From Diplonema papillatum (Eukaryota; Euglenozoa; Diplonemea; Diplonemida; Diplonemidae), in contig JAPJBO010000016.1 in the NCBI GenBank assembly GCA_030068145.1, forward strand, positions 496,001 to 560,000: 64,000 nt of DNA, in the 5' to 3' direction. Positions within the stretch are counted from its first letter, which is position 1. The number at the start of each line of letters is the position of its first letter. The notes beneath the pieces were generated by a model. It was given only the letters and a program-made list of their open reading frames with translations. It was not told the DNA's origin and searched no databases. Below, one piece after another: positions 41,312-51,530 of the stretch. Made by a program: the position numbers and the translations under genes.

Positions 41312-42913
41312 CTACAGCACCACATCGTCGTCGTCGTTGTCGTCCGCCGGACCCTCCCAGAGGTTCGGTGCGCCTTTGTAGTACAACGAGTTCTTTTTGA
41401 AGCCGGTCGGCGTCCAGCCTTTATCCCAGTTCCTAACAAATGGACGATCGTAGGTGTCGCGGCTCGTGGACCAGTGCGGAAGGGTCTGGATGCCGTTCAG
41501 TGACCGAGCGCCGCCGACGGCCTGGGTTGGTTGGAGGAACGACGGGTCTGGCGTCGGATACGGCGACCTGTTGACGATGAGGTTGTTCTCGGCGCGCATG
41601 TACTCGAGGTGGTGCATGAAGCGGGAGTGGTCGCCGCCGATGTACTGCATCCGCGGCTTGAAGACGGTGCTGGGCGGCAGCAGGTCGACGAAGGTCGGGG
41701 GCACCATGTGGTGCATGAACGGCTCCACGAAGATGGAGAACAGCGGGCGCACCAACTCCGAGGCCGCCCAGTCCCCTGCCGCGTCGCTCGCGACGACGGC
41801 TGGGGGGGCGCTGTTTTTGAAGGCCCGTTCGGCTCGCTTGTGCGCGGCCCTCTCCCGCTGCAGCTCGCCCGCCGCCCGCGGCAGGTCGAACGCGTTGGCC
41901 CCGCCTTCGTCGGCGCCGGTGCAGTCCGCGAAGGAGACCGCATGGGTTCCGAGGTTCTCGGATCCGAGGACGCTCTGCAGTGCGGCGGCGTGCGTGTGCT
42001 TGCTGCCGCCGGAGAGGCTCCTCTTCGTCCGGCGGCGCCGCATCAGCATCTTCTCGGCGACGGTCTGCAGCGTGGTTGCGATACCCTCGACGCCGAGCTC
42101 GTCGTACGACTTCCGCCGGCCTTCGGAATCAAAAATGGTGACTTCTCCGTCCTGCGTGCAGATCTTGCCGTACGCGTACCTGCGTTTTGGTGTGGTTTGT
42201 TCAAATCTTCGGAACCCGGGTAGGATGGCGCGAGGGAAGAGCACCGCGCGCGTTGCTGGTTGTGCCCGTTCGGCTTTGCCTCTCTGGAAACTGCAGGAGC
42301 TCCGCAGAGCACGAAAAGCTTGGCTTTCATTGTGCGGCAGGCTGGCTTCCCAGATAACTTTGTGAACGTGAGCGTGAGTTCTAGAAGCAAGGGCCGTGGC
42401 TATACCAGGATGGCCGCGTGATAGCGTCGTGAGCCGAACGGCTGCCGGCGGGAGCAAGCCCCAGGGGCACAGGTTGATCGACAACAAGGGAGCAGTTAGG
42501 TTGCTTGGCGAAAACCAATCGGTCCCACTGTTCCGCACAGAAGGCGGTGCGCGAGGTGCAACGCCAACAATCGCAGCGCAGGAGAAAACGGCATACCGGG
42601 GTTGCATGTTCAAGACGATCATCACTGACCCGACATCCGCGAAATAGACGTGCGTTGTCGTCAGGGAAAGGGCGGGGTCTCTGAAGCGCTTGACGAGCGT
42701 ATTTTGGTAGATGTACATGATTTCCTGCTCGACTTGCGAGCGCGAGTGCTGCAGGGCGCTCATCAGCAGCCCGAGCTCGTTCTGGTACATGGTGTATGGA
42801 ACCGAAGCGAGCCCTCGGAACTGCTGCTTGAGCGACTTTTCCGCGTCCAGGACCTTGATCCTGTACCTTCGCTTCAGGAACTTCTCCTTTTCTTTCAAAA
42901 ACCCATCCGACAT
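41312..42913 (-). CDS. Unknown protein with a frame-keeping intron
   Basis: No family is recognised. The N-terminus (MSDGFLKEKEKFLKRRYRIK, then a Lys/Glu/Gln-rich stretch to about residue 75) looks helical, perhaps coiled coil. From about 42640 to 42180 the frame stays open but turns to atypical low-order sequence. The clear acceptor CAAAACGCAG|GTACGC at 42179 indicates an intron of about 450 nt. The 3' exon codes YAYGKICTQDGEVTIFDSEG, a basic patch (MLMRRRRTKR), FSIFVEPFMHHMVPPTFVDL, many short aromatic/Pro blocks, and an acidic end (DDNDDDDVVL). The donor could not be fixed. The gene follows the cluster orientation and starts about 2.3 kb downstream of the next gene (45207-46769). Confidence 0.65.
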   Translation of the reverse strand: MSDGFLKEKEKFLKRRYRIKVLDAEKSLKQQFRGLASVPYTMYQNELGLLMSALQHSRSQVEQEIMYIYQNTLVKRFRDPALSLTTTHVYFADVGSVMIVLNMQPRYAVFSCAAIVGVAPRAPPSVRNSGTDWFSPSNLTAPLLSINLCPWGLLPPAAVRLTTLSRGHPGIATALASRTHAHVHKVIWEASLPHNESQAFRALRSSCSFQRGKAERAQPATRAVLFPRAILPGFRRFEQTTPKRRYAYGKICTQDGEVTIFDSEGRRKSYDELGVEGIATTLQTVAEKMLMRRRRTKRSLSGGSKHTHAAALQSVLGSENLGTHAVSFADCTGADEGGANAFDLPRAAGELQRERAAHKRAERAFKNSAPPAVVASDAAGDWAASELVRPLFSIFVEPFMHHMVPPTFVDLLPPSTVFKPRMQYIGGDHSRFMHHLEYMRAENNLIVNRSPYPTPDPSFLQPTQAVGGARSLNGIQTLPHWSTSRDTYDRPFVRNWDKGWTPTGFKKNSLYYKGAPNLWEGPADDNDDDDVVL

Positions 42914-43442
42914 CGAGAGGCCGAGCTGATGATGCTCCTGTGAGTGCGGTGGGGGTTGTAATAATAATCATCACTTACGTTTGCTGGAAATGTGTCAGAG
43001 ACGTGTCTTTGCAGGCCCAATATGTGGTCCAATCGGATACCTCTACATTTGCGTGGGTTCAAATTTGATGGTCTTTTATTTCACCCCTGTAGAGCTGAAA
43101 GAACGGAGGGTGTGCTGGAAGGTCAGGCCTGCAAGCCTTGACCCGACACAACTGCTCGGGGCGCGGTGAAAGCCTGCACACCTTCCAATCACGAACGTGG
43201 CTGATCAGCTCTGTTTGCGAAATGTGCCGTTTAACCTGCGGCTTCACGACGTGAGTGATGCGGCCCAACGACATTGCAGCGCGTGACAAGAAATCTCCAC
43301 GGGTTACACGAGATCAAACAAAGGCTTTCCACTCACAGTGTCAATCGCGTGTCTCGCATCCTCCCACTTCGTCTACCCCTCCCCCACCCTAACACTGGAT
43401 TAGACCTATTTGGTACGTTGGATTGTTCACGAGAGCCTCCAA

Positions 43443-44573
43443 GCATACAGTGCATACGAGTCGTATTCTCGTATCAGATTCTCGTCTAAACTCGTCATAC
43501 GAGTTTAGACGAGAACATTTTGACGGTGACATTTTACTGGGGGTATTTTGGCCCATTTTGGGACATATTCTTTGGTGCTAAGAAATGTTGTGTCCGGAGG
43601 AAACCTCCTGGGCTGGTTCTGGTCCATAAAAGACGCAACGCGACCAAAGAGGAAGTGATGGCAGCTGCAGAAGCGTTTCACCGTGATAAAATTGATGTCG
43701 ATGCTGCCAACATCAATAATGCCGCCCTCACCCAAGCAACTTCAACATTCTGACCGTCACGCTTTGTTGCAATTCGTTAGTCAGGAACTCGCGAGGCAAA
43801 AAAAGCCTGAAACTCTCCGAAAACTGGCGTCCCTGATCGACGGAACACAGTGCTCGCCTGCTTGATTGATGGCACTTGCACTTTAAACAACTATGTGGGT
43901 GACTGGGGAAACATGGTCGCCGAGCGTGCTTGCTTATGGGCTATCATGGGACCAATCATGTGGCTCATCCGTCTCGTGCTAAACCCTCGTTAACATTTCT
44001 CTGTAACATTTCCCTGCTCTCATCTCTCGGTTCAAAGAAGTCACGGTGAGCACCAGGTGTCCTGCTGAGAATCGCTCAACGAAGTGCACAGCACGTGGTC
44101 GTCGCGGCACCGCCTCCGTATGCTTGACCGGATGTCGGGATGGGGTACTTTGCTGGTTTGTGGACATTCAAGTGTACCGGACCCCCGTCTTGCCGATGCT
44201 GTTGCGAATCTTCTTGGTCTTCTTGGTCATCCTCGAACTATCCAACCGTAGCCTTGAAAACCGTAGGCTGAAAAGCGACAGTTCGGGAGCAGGAATTCTT
44301 GGAATACAGGAGCTGAAGGGAGCGGGTCGCAGGATACCGGTCTTGTGGTGAAGGAAAGTAGCACAGAAGGCCAAATACCGTGTTCCACAGTGAAAGTAGC
44401 CTGTACTCGTCTAAACTCGTCAAAACGAGTTTAGACGAGTTTTGACGAGTTCTGACGAGAATGATACGAGTTTAGACGAGTTTGGCACGAGAATGCGAGT
44501 CGTTTGGCGAGAATTTGCCCTGAAAACCGAAATACGAGTTTAGACGAGAATACGATTCGTATGCACAGTATGC
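43443..44573. mobile_element. 1.13 kb TIR element with GACGAGTTTA subrepeats
   Basis: The left end GCATACAGTGCATACGAGTC and the right end, inverted, GCATACTGTGCATACGAATC are long TIRs. Inside each end CTCGTCTAAACTCGT and its complement ACGAGTTTAGACGAG recur many times (43455-43520; 44400-44555). Short internal ORFs (such as 43520-43753 plus) have no recognised domain, so it is a non-autonomous or unknown DNA element. A target duplication is not obvious. Confidence 0.75.
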
Positions 44574-44911
44574 CTAAGGGGAGAACCAGCCTGCAACAAA
44601 CTGAGGTGGCAATTTGAAAACAGGTCGCGCGAGAAAGGCCCATCACGGCTAGCTTTGGGCGGGTCTTGACAGCAGCGCCTTCCCAACCAGGTCTTGTTTT
44701 CCTCAGTGTGGTTCAGCTTGCATGTGGGCCACAGACGGGTCGTCGGTTGCTGCTGGAGTATTTGCGGGGCACATTTTCGTGACAACCTACCGCGCGTGCT
44801 ACACTGTGGCGTGACGATTGGATTCGTTGTCCTGGCCGCCGTCTCCTCTGACTCCCTGCAAGATCAGCCCTCGTCTCGCCTCCATACGTCGCTCGGTGCA
44901 GTGTCAGCCCC

Positions 44912-44915
<4 letters not shown>

Positions 44916-44970
<55 letters not shown>
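44916..44970 (+). repeat. (CA)n microsatellite, 55 bp
   Basis: An uninterrupted CA dinucleotide run. ORFs crossing it (Thr-His or Val-Cys runs) are artefacts. Confidence 0.98.
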
Positions 44971-44975
<5 letters not shown>

Positions 44976-45206
44976 AAGGTTCTCCCCGCCGGAGACCCAG
45001 ATAATTGGCTACCGCGGGTACTAAAGGGGGAGGAAAGGATGTACAACAGTCTACTGTTTTGGGAAAATACAGTCGAGGAGGCTAGAACACAAAGTCACCA
45101 TGACCCGGACCAGCACAGTCGTCAGGTGGTGTGTAAAGTGCAAGCAGTAAAGATTTCAGTGCGAGGTGGCTCGTACTCGTAAGTGTACTCTCTCTTATGA
45201 ACAAGG

Positions 45207-46769
45207 CTAGCGCTTGGAGGGCGGCCAAGGCTTTGCGGGGGAGAACTGGGCTTTCTCCCACAGGAGAGAGACGGAGCCGAGCGACGAGTTCACCGAGCTG
45301 TCGGAGAGGTCGGCGGCCGGCGTTTCGACGACGGGCGGGGGTCGCAGGTTGTGGTCGAAAGCGTCGGACAGGTGGGCAAGGTCGGCAGCGATACGTGCCG
45401 CCTCTTGGGACAAGGCCGACGACGACGAGCCTCGGGCGCCGCCAGCCGCAGGGGGTGAAAGCGAGCGCGCGGCGGGCAGCAGCAGCAGCATGTCAGCGGG
45501 GTTGAGCGGCGCGACGGCGCCCGCCGGCGTGACGGCCTTCCGCTCAGCCTCGGCGCTCTGGTAGAAGGTGACCAGCGACTGCCGCGGCGTCGGAGGCGCC
45601 GACAGCAGCCGCCGCCGGGGCGCGCCCTCCCCCGCCCGTCCCCCAGCCCCGCCCCCCCGCAGCGCGGGGAAGCTGCGGGCGACGGACAACGGTGGATACC
45701 TGCCGCCACCAGCGTCCAGCCGCGTCGGAGCGGAATGGGCGAAGTACCGGTAGTCGTTGTCGTACCCTGTCGGCAGGGGGTCCGTGGAGGAGGCAGGTGG
45801 CGGGACGGCAGGGGTGGAGAGGCTCGTCTCGAGGCAGTCCATGGCCGCGTCAAGGCGGAGGGCGATGGCCCGTTTTTCGTCGTGCGTCACTCCGACGGCC
45901 GCCGGCGCCGCGCGCGCGGCCGGCACCGGCGGCTCAAAAAAGTAGCCCGCCGGGTATCGCAGCCCCGGTTTAAACATCTCCGGGCTGTTCCACCGCCGAG
46001 CGTGCTCCGCGCACTCGCCGAGCCACGCCTGCGGCCGTCCGGGACTGCCAGGACTGCCAGACGACGACGGGGGAAGGGGCACGGGCGGCGGCCTACCGTG
46101 GGGGGTCCCGCGCTGCCGGGTTTCCTGAAGGGAGACGGGGGACGCCGATGGGCGGTTTGAGGAGGGCGATCCGGGGGGGGTGGTGTCGTGGTCGGCATCG
46201 GAGCATGAGGGTGTGCTTAGCAGGATGCTGTCCAAGTAGGCTTGCTTGCGGGTGAGCCATTCGAGCAAGTCGCCGGCTTCGGTTGCGATGTCTTGGACGG
46301 TCGCCTTCGCGCGGGCGGCGTCGATGGGGAGATAGGGCAGCAGCGGAGCGGCCGGCGCAGCGGGCTCGCCGTTACCCGGCTTTTCGTCCGGCTCGGAAGA
46401 GCCGAGGGAGCCGTCGCTTTCGTCTCGGCTGCCGGCCTCGCTGCCCGCGGGCTTCGCTGCGGGGTGGCGGGGCTCTTGCGAACCTGGCTCATGTTCGTCC
46501 ACTTCTGTCGGAGGGGCTTCGCCGACCCCCTCGGTCTTCGAGAGCGGCTGAAGGTCAGCCGCGGCATCCCCGGCGAAGCGAACGGACTTCGTATTGACGA
46601 GTGGATCTGCGGCCGCCGCCGGGGAGACCTGCGCGCCGTCCGGCGTCAGGCACGGCTCCGCCGGAACCTCGGGCGGCGGCCCTTCTTCGACGCCGGTTGG
46701 CGAGATCTGCGCGACGGTCGCATCCGCGGCGGTGAAGGCGTCGGGGAATTGCTCCTCCACTTCATTCAT
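45207..46769 (-). CDS. Proline/serine-rich protein of unknown function
   Basis: 520 residues in one open frame of high GC, starting MNEVEEQFPDAFTAAD. It is largely disordered: acidic and Pro/Ala/Ser-rich to residue 140, then a short helical-looking block (DAARAKATVQDIATEAGDLL, EWLTRKQAYLDSILL), Pro/Ser/Gly linkers, and another block (HDEKRAIALRLDAAMDCLETSL). No domain or targeting signal is recognised. Opposite-strand frames are weaker, and the composition and orientation match the surrounding genes, so coding is likely but not proven. It could be a cytoskeletal or regulatory scaffold; this is unsupported. Confidence 0.6.
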   Translation of the reverse strand: MNEVEEQFPDAFTAADATVAQISPTGVEEGPPPEVPAEPCLTPDGAQVSPAAAADPLVNTKSVRFAGDAAADLQPLSKTEGVGEAPPTEVDEHEPGSQEPRHPAAKPAGSEAGSRDESDGSLGSSEPDEKPGNGEPAAPAAPLLPYLPIDAARAKATVQDIATEAGDLLEWLTRKQAYLDSILLSTPSCSDADHDTTPPGSPSSNRPSASPVSLQETRQRGTPHGRPPPVPLPPSSSGSPGSPGRPQAWLGECAEHARRWNSPEMFKPGLRYPAGYFFEPPVPAARAAPAAVGVTHDEKRAIALRLDAAMDCLETSLSTPAVPPPASSTDPLPTGYDNDYRYFAHSAPTRLDAGGGRYPPLSVARSFPALRGGGAGGRAGEGAPRRRLLSAPPTPRQSLVTFYQSAEAERKAVTPAGAVAPLNPADMLLLLPAARSLSPPAAGGARGSSSSALSQEAARIAADLAHLSDAFDHNLRPPPVVETPAADLSDSSVNSSLGSVSLLWEKAQFSPAKPWPPSKR

Positions 46770-47988
46770 TACCGCGTGGCCCGCATGGTTTATGAGGCGG
46801 TCCTGTTGCCACCTTTTGGTTGTGTCGGGTACGATCGCAGATCTTAGAAGAAGAAGGTGGTGTTGGTCATGTTGGTCACCGTTCGTTCAAAAACTTGCTG
46901 GCAGACGAAGAACAAAAATGTAGGTACAAAGGTGTGAGTAAAGACACAGATAACACAGCTGCAACGACCACCCAACAGACGAACTAACAGGTACCAGCTA
47001 TACCCACATCCAAGGAAAGAACACCAACCCGCCTTGACTGTCGACCGGACACACAAAACACGGATCTTTAAACCGAAACAGCCTAAGAAGGTTGGTGTAT
47101 CGATGCCTAACACTTGCCAAGGTTATCATCACCACGCTCTTCCCGCCGACTCAACACGGCCGCTCGATGAAAACGCGCAAGCGAGGATCTATGAACTCGT
47201 CAATAGATCGCAGCGATGTACAATTTTTACCCCCCCCCCCCCCCCGGACAATCCGTGACATTTGTCACACCCTCTGCTCAGGTTAACCGCGAAAACTCGT
47301 TGAAGGTAAGCCTTGTCTCCGCCGGGCTCTTTTGTTTTCTAGCGTTATTTGTGGATTAGAAGGTCGGTATTTTAAAGTCTCCGGTTGACCGTAGAGGCTT
47401 GAGTATGGCGGGGGGTTGAGAAAAGTGAGAGGGTGCAGCTCGTTTCGGGTGTTGTGTCACTCCGTTGTGAAACCTTGTGAAGTCCCCTAACGCGTTTAGG
47501 GGGTGCTTGGGATTGGGTAGGGTGTGGTCGTTCTGCTACGGCGTGAAAAGCCAGGAAGTTTCGACGCTAATCTTCGACTCTTGATTAAGTTCACCGGGTT
47601 GCGTGCTCGTCAGGAAGATCCCGGTGCCTGGCTTTTCTTCTGGGTGGTTTCGTGTTGATCGGCGGCTGTGTGTTACGAGGCACGGATTAGGGGAAAAAGG
47701 AAAAAGAAATGGGGGAGAAAAAGAAGGAGGGAGAGGGGAAGTTGGGGTTTTGAGGGTTGTCCTCGGGGTACAGGGGAGGGTTTGAGTGACAGAGGTTACG
47801 CTTGCGCTGTTCGCATGAAGGCTCGTTGGCTCGAAGAAGTGGAAGTGGCGTAGGTTATTGTTCGATGTTATTCTTACAGTCGTAAGATGTGATAAAAAAA
47901 ATTTATTTAAAAAAAGCCTTATTTGACTGTTTGTTGTCCTCCACAGTCGGGGTTCTCTAGCTGCACGAGGCAGCCGTGGATGATGAAA
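46770..47988. other. No gene recognised; C homopolymer and AT-rich 3' flank of the retroelement
   Basis: A run of about 16 C lies at 47229-47244. The minus strand just downstream of the RT-USP stop (47880-47985) is A/T-rich with A and T runs, consistent with a 3' tail but not a clean poly(A). Confidence 0.45.
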
Positions 47989-50052
47989 TTAAGTTCCTCG
48001 CTTACTTTGCTTATTCTTTTTCGTAGCCTTGAGCGTGTGCGATACCGCTGGGTTTCTCTTGCATTTTGAGATATGGTGGCGTAGACTTTTGAAGCGCGCT
48101 TTCCCTGCGGTCCGTCCGTCGTTGTTGCAGTATGGGCATTTGCGTTTTCCGAGGGCTTTCTGTGCCGCCTTTCGTACTGGGCTTGTTGCTAGAGTCATCT
48201 CTTTGCAGTGAAGCATGTGTGTACGGAGGCCTTTGGCGCCTTTGAACTTGTTGCCTGCGTCCGTGGTAGTTGCTTTGCAGGCTGGGCATGCCCAAATCAG
48301 CGTTCCTTCATGTTGTGTTTCTTCGGATGAGGTCTCGTCGTCTGAGGTAGGGGTGTCCCCTCGCAGTTCTTCGAGCAGTTCGAGTGTTTGTGTAGGGTCC
48401 GTGTCGGTGAGGTCTTCTTTCGTGTACAGGAACATGTACGTGGCGTTGTCTGTGTACGTAGGTTCCCGGGAGTGTGAGGTGGTTTCGTTGTTGTAATGTG
48501 TCCAGTTTTGGTCTGTGAAAGGGGTGCGGTTACGTTTGTGGATGGTGTAGTGGCCGGCGTTCTCTCTTCCTGTGTGTGTTATAACAGCTTGGAGTTCGTA
48601 TTTGTGTTCGTGGTCCGGAATGTTGAGGGTGGGATCAGCTGCCACCGGGGTTCGATTTTCGTTTGCGAACTCGTTCCGTCTAAGACACAGTAGTAATGTG
48701 TCTTGTGCTGCTCGGATACTGGTTTGCGTTTCTGCTGTCTTTGTCTTTTTGCACTTGTCACATCTGTAATCTTTGGGGGTGCTTTTCTTGCAGAAACTGT
48801 CCAGACATCCTTGAGCGGTGCTGGCCTGTATTGCGAGGATTGTCATGCTGTAGGGTTGATCTTCTGTTTTGATGTAGCCGCAGTTGTTGCAATGGATTGT
48901 TGTCGTCTGTAGGTGTAATAATTCGTTGAAGGCGTCGCTGCAGTTTGGTTGGCACGTGCGGTGTTCTTCGTTTTCGTTCGCTATCGCAGCGAGTAGTTGA
49001 AGCAAGGCTTCTTCTAGGTCGTGTTGTTCTCCGTCGCCGAGGTGTGTGTCCATGTGCTCGAAGAGTCTTTGGACGACGTTTTGGGTTTTCCTGCCGCTTA
49101 TCCATTCGTTCACGTCTTGGGTGCATGGGCCTGTTTGGTGTTGTGGACAGTCGGTGTACTTGCGTATTTGATTTGACAAGTGTGTCGCTGCTATGAGGTT
49201 TAGCGACGCTTGCAGGAAGCAAGAGTTTCTTGTCGTGTATTTGCGAAGTTGCTGTGGGTGTTTCCGCTTCGTTTTGGCTGCTACTGCTGCGGCGATGGTG
49301 ATGGTTGCAACGAGGCTGGCTACTCGTTCCGTGACGGTTAATTCGTGTGAGGGTTGTGATGGAGAGTCAACGGAGGATGGTGATTCGCTCGGTAAGTGGG
49401 CTGGGAAGAAGTTAGTTGGCCTGTGTTTGCCGGCGTATTCCGGTTCGTTGATGCGTGGTTGGCGTGTTTTGTGTCGGGCTATGCAGAATCCAAGGAACGG
49501 CTTGAGCTGGCTGTGGAGTCGTGGCAGGTTGCAGAATTCTTCTGTGAGCCATGCGTTCCAGGGTGCGTATAGTACCCGTGGGTTGTGGCCTCTGTCGATC
49601 ATGGCATATACGCTTCTCTGAATTTCTACACGCAGGTCTTGTAGGTGGTTCGTTTGTCGGATTGCTCGTATCAGCGCGCCCTTGAATATCCCGCTCGCTT
49701 GCGCTTTGGGAGCCGTTGTGAGGTGGTGGGTATAGCGGGTTCCGTAGTTTTTCGGTTGTATTGTGAGGCGGATGTGCGGTGCGTGGGGAGGATCCGGACG
49801 TTCGACGCGTATCCGGACTCCGAGAAATACTACGTCGTCGTGTGCTGTAGTTGTGTTTTTGTACCGCATGTTGTAAAGGTGCTGCGGTGGTGGTGTGGTC
49901 CCGAAGTTGAGGAAGTCGTCGATGAAGCGGTAGGTGTGTGCGTGTGCCTTCGCTTCTTCGATCTTTCCTTCATCTACGAGGCTGTCTACGTATGCTTTCT
50001 CGATCCGATAGCAGAAAAGGTTTGCTATGTCCGAGCTAGCATTACCGCCCAT
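47989..50052 (-). CDS. Retroelement polyprotein: reverse transcriptase C-half + USP deubiquitinase + C2HC fingers
   Basis: 687 codons from the first Met. Residues 1-120 are an RT palm: GIP (before the Met) MGGNASSDIANLF, catalytic YRFIDD with D45-D46, then VVFLGVRI. The thumb-like GIFKGALIRAIRQ pattern recalls Penelope-like RTs, but lineage is unsettled. A Ser/Pro linker leads to a peptidase C19 fold: Cys box TTRNSCFLQASLN with C278, a CxxC pair (CNNCGY) and a CDKCKK pair as in USP zinc ribbons, and His box YELQAVITHTGRENAGHYT with H501, followed by WTHYNNE. Two C2HC fingers end it (CPACK...GLRTHMLHC; CPYCN...LRHHISKC). The RT 5' half is missing or frameshifted near 50080: the frame at 50094-50312 ends EAVKELLAISVTAT, which would precede YIAQGDQVLRQTDGIPMGG. 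GC is lower than in nearby genes. Confidence 0.85.
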   Translation of the reverse strand: MGGNASSDIANLFCYRIEKAYVDSLVDEGKIEEAKAHAHTYRFIDDFLNFGTTPPPQHLYNMRYKNTTTAHDDVVFLGVRIRVERPDPPHAPHIRLTIQPKNYGTRYTHHLTTAPKAQASGIFKGALIRAIRQTNHLQDLRVEIQRSVYAMIDRGHNPRVLYAPWNAWLTEEFCNLPRLHSQLKPFLGFCIARHKTRQPRINEPEYAGKHRPTNFFPAHLPSESPSSVDSPSQPSHELTVTERVASLVATITIAAAVAAKTKRKHPQQLRKYTTRNSCFLQASLNLIAATHLSNQIRKYTDCPQHQTGPCTQDVNEWISGRKTQNVVQRLFEHMDTHLGDGEQHDLEEALLQLLAAIANENEEHRTCQPNCSDAFNELLHLQTTTIHCNNCGYIKTEDQPYSMTILAIQASTAQGCLDSFCKKSTPKDYRCDKCKKTKTAETQTSIRAAQDTLLLCLRRNEFANENRTPVAADPTLNIPDHEHKYELQAVITHTGRENAGHYTIHKRNRTPFTDQNWTHYNNETTSHSREPTYTDNATYMFLYTKEDLTDTDPTQTLELLEELRGDTPTSDDETSSEETQHEGTLIWACPACKATTTDAGNKFKGAKGLRTHMLHCKEMTLATSPVRKAAQKALGKRKCPYCNNDGRTAGKARFKSLRHHISKCKRNPAVSHTLKATKKNKQSKRGT

Positions 50053-50093
50053 AGGTATGCCGTCGGTCTGCCTGAGTACTTGATCGCCTTGTG

Positions 50094-50312
50094 CTATGTA
50101 GCTGTTACCGATATTGCAAGTAGTTCTTTGACTGCTTCTCTGGAGTATGCGCGCTTCGTGTCGTTCGTCTGCCGGCTGAAGGTGAAGGTTTTCTTGCCTT
50201 TCTGTTTCGCTCCACGTGTTAGGTTAGGGTTGCCGTTCTGTTCTTCTGCCTGTATGCGATTCCGCCTGTATGCGATACTCGAGAAAAAAGGAGGGGGCAG
50301 GTGGCGGTCCAA
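50094..50312 (-). pseudogene. Upstream RT piece in another frame
   Basis: The end of this frame (YSREAVKELLAISVTAT) fits the helix that precedes the YxxxGxxxxQxxGIPMGG strand of an RT. That strand is found one frame over, immediately after (NSYIAQGDQVLRQTDGIP). A single-base shift within about 50070-50095, or a programmed shift, would join them. Upstream of 50300 no earlier RT motif is seen. Confidence 0.45.
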
Positions 50313-51530
50313 GTTTTGTTTTCCTTTGTCCCTCCTTCCCGGAGAGCTTCCTTTCTCTTCTAAGCGTTGTCTCTAACACCACAGAGCTATCTATTTTTGC
50401 GCGTAACAAAAGGGCGGATCGGGGGGGAAGGGGACAACAGCAATCGACATCGTCTTATAACATGACACAATCTGCACGTTTATTCACACAAGTAAGGAAA
50501 CGGGTCGAATACGAGCGACCGCGAATAGTGGTCAACACAGCTTGCGGCCACTCGAACAAATGATCGGCCCTCTGGGCACGATGATTTGACATCTATGTCG
50601 GTCCATTCCCACCGGAAGGACCGTCGTGCACCGTGAAACGTTTAAGGTTAGAATGCAAAGAATCTGTGGCGGCACAGCTCGACAACTGTTGGAATAGACC
50701 TGATAGGCCGTGGTGCGCCGTGCTAGACAGACAGGGTAGACCGGCTTCATAATACAAGACGGGAATGCAACTAGTCCCACACGGTCTAGACGGCGTACCT
50801 TTTAACACGGGTGTGCAAACAGAGATCATCAGCCTCACCGAGATGCCGATGATTGTAAAAACCGCTAGCGAATAGGACGAGTAAGCTGACAGAGGCGGGT
50901 GGAGGAGCGGATGCGAATCAAGCTGGGAGATGGATTGCAACGCAGTAGCAGTACTGGAGTGTCGCAGCTACAAATTGTTTTGTGTCACGAGGGAGGTGCA
51001 GGCGAGTGATGCCCTCTTCTTGCAAGTTGCGCAGAGCATTCCAACGCAAGCAGAAGGCCATTTGCCCTCAGAATGGAAGCGCCCTCTGGGGCTTCAGGAG
51101 TCTTTGCTTCTTCTGCGCTCTGCACACCACTGGTCCTGGATCCAGCAATAGCGGCTAGCGGAACAGATGACTTCTGCTACTTGTGGTAGAGGCTGCCGGG
51201 AAGTCAGATACGAAGCAATCGTCCGTTAGACTCCGTTCGAGCTGGGATATGGAATTCAACGGCTGCGTCGCTAGGGCAACTCGACATCGACTTCGGGTCC
51301 GGCCGGAAGACTGTATGCATTAAGTTAAAGCAATTGAAGCGCATAGCGACCACTGGCGAAAGCCTGACTTGTTGTTAGCAAGCATGTTTGTGCCCATATT
51401 TTTCAAATTTTGTTTCAACGAACGGTGAGTGACTAGCCCACCCGAAAGCGGGTCTTCTTCGTTTGCTTTACGCTGAAGGCAGGAGCCCCTGTGTTGCTTT
51501 ACCTCCCCCGCCCCCTGCGAGCTGACATAC
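50313..51530. other. No gene recognised; probable site of the last BILBO1-like exon
   Basis: A small phase-0 exon completing the BILBO1-like protein is expected here. Candidate acceptors exist (for example before GCTTTCGCCAG near 51360), but none is convincing. No repeats were identified. Confidence 0.35.

Noticed and set aside
41531..42365. Plus-strand ORFs of 230-303 codons
   Set aside because: They are antisense to the 41312-42913 gene, with no domain and shadow-like composition.
44890..45000. ORFs with long Thr-His or Val-Cys runs
   Set aside because: Produced by the CA microsatellite.
47989..50052. Reading the USP domain as an independent host deubiquitinase gene
   Set aside because: It is in one continuous frame with RT motifs and ends in fingers found on other element remnants, so a retroelement product is the simpler reading.
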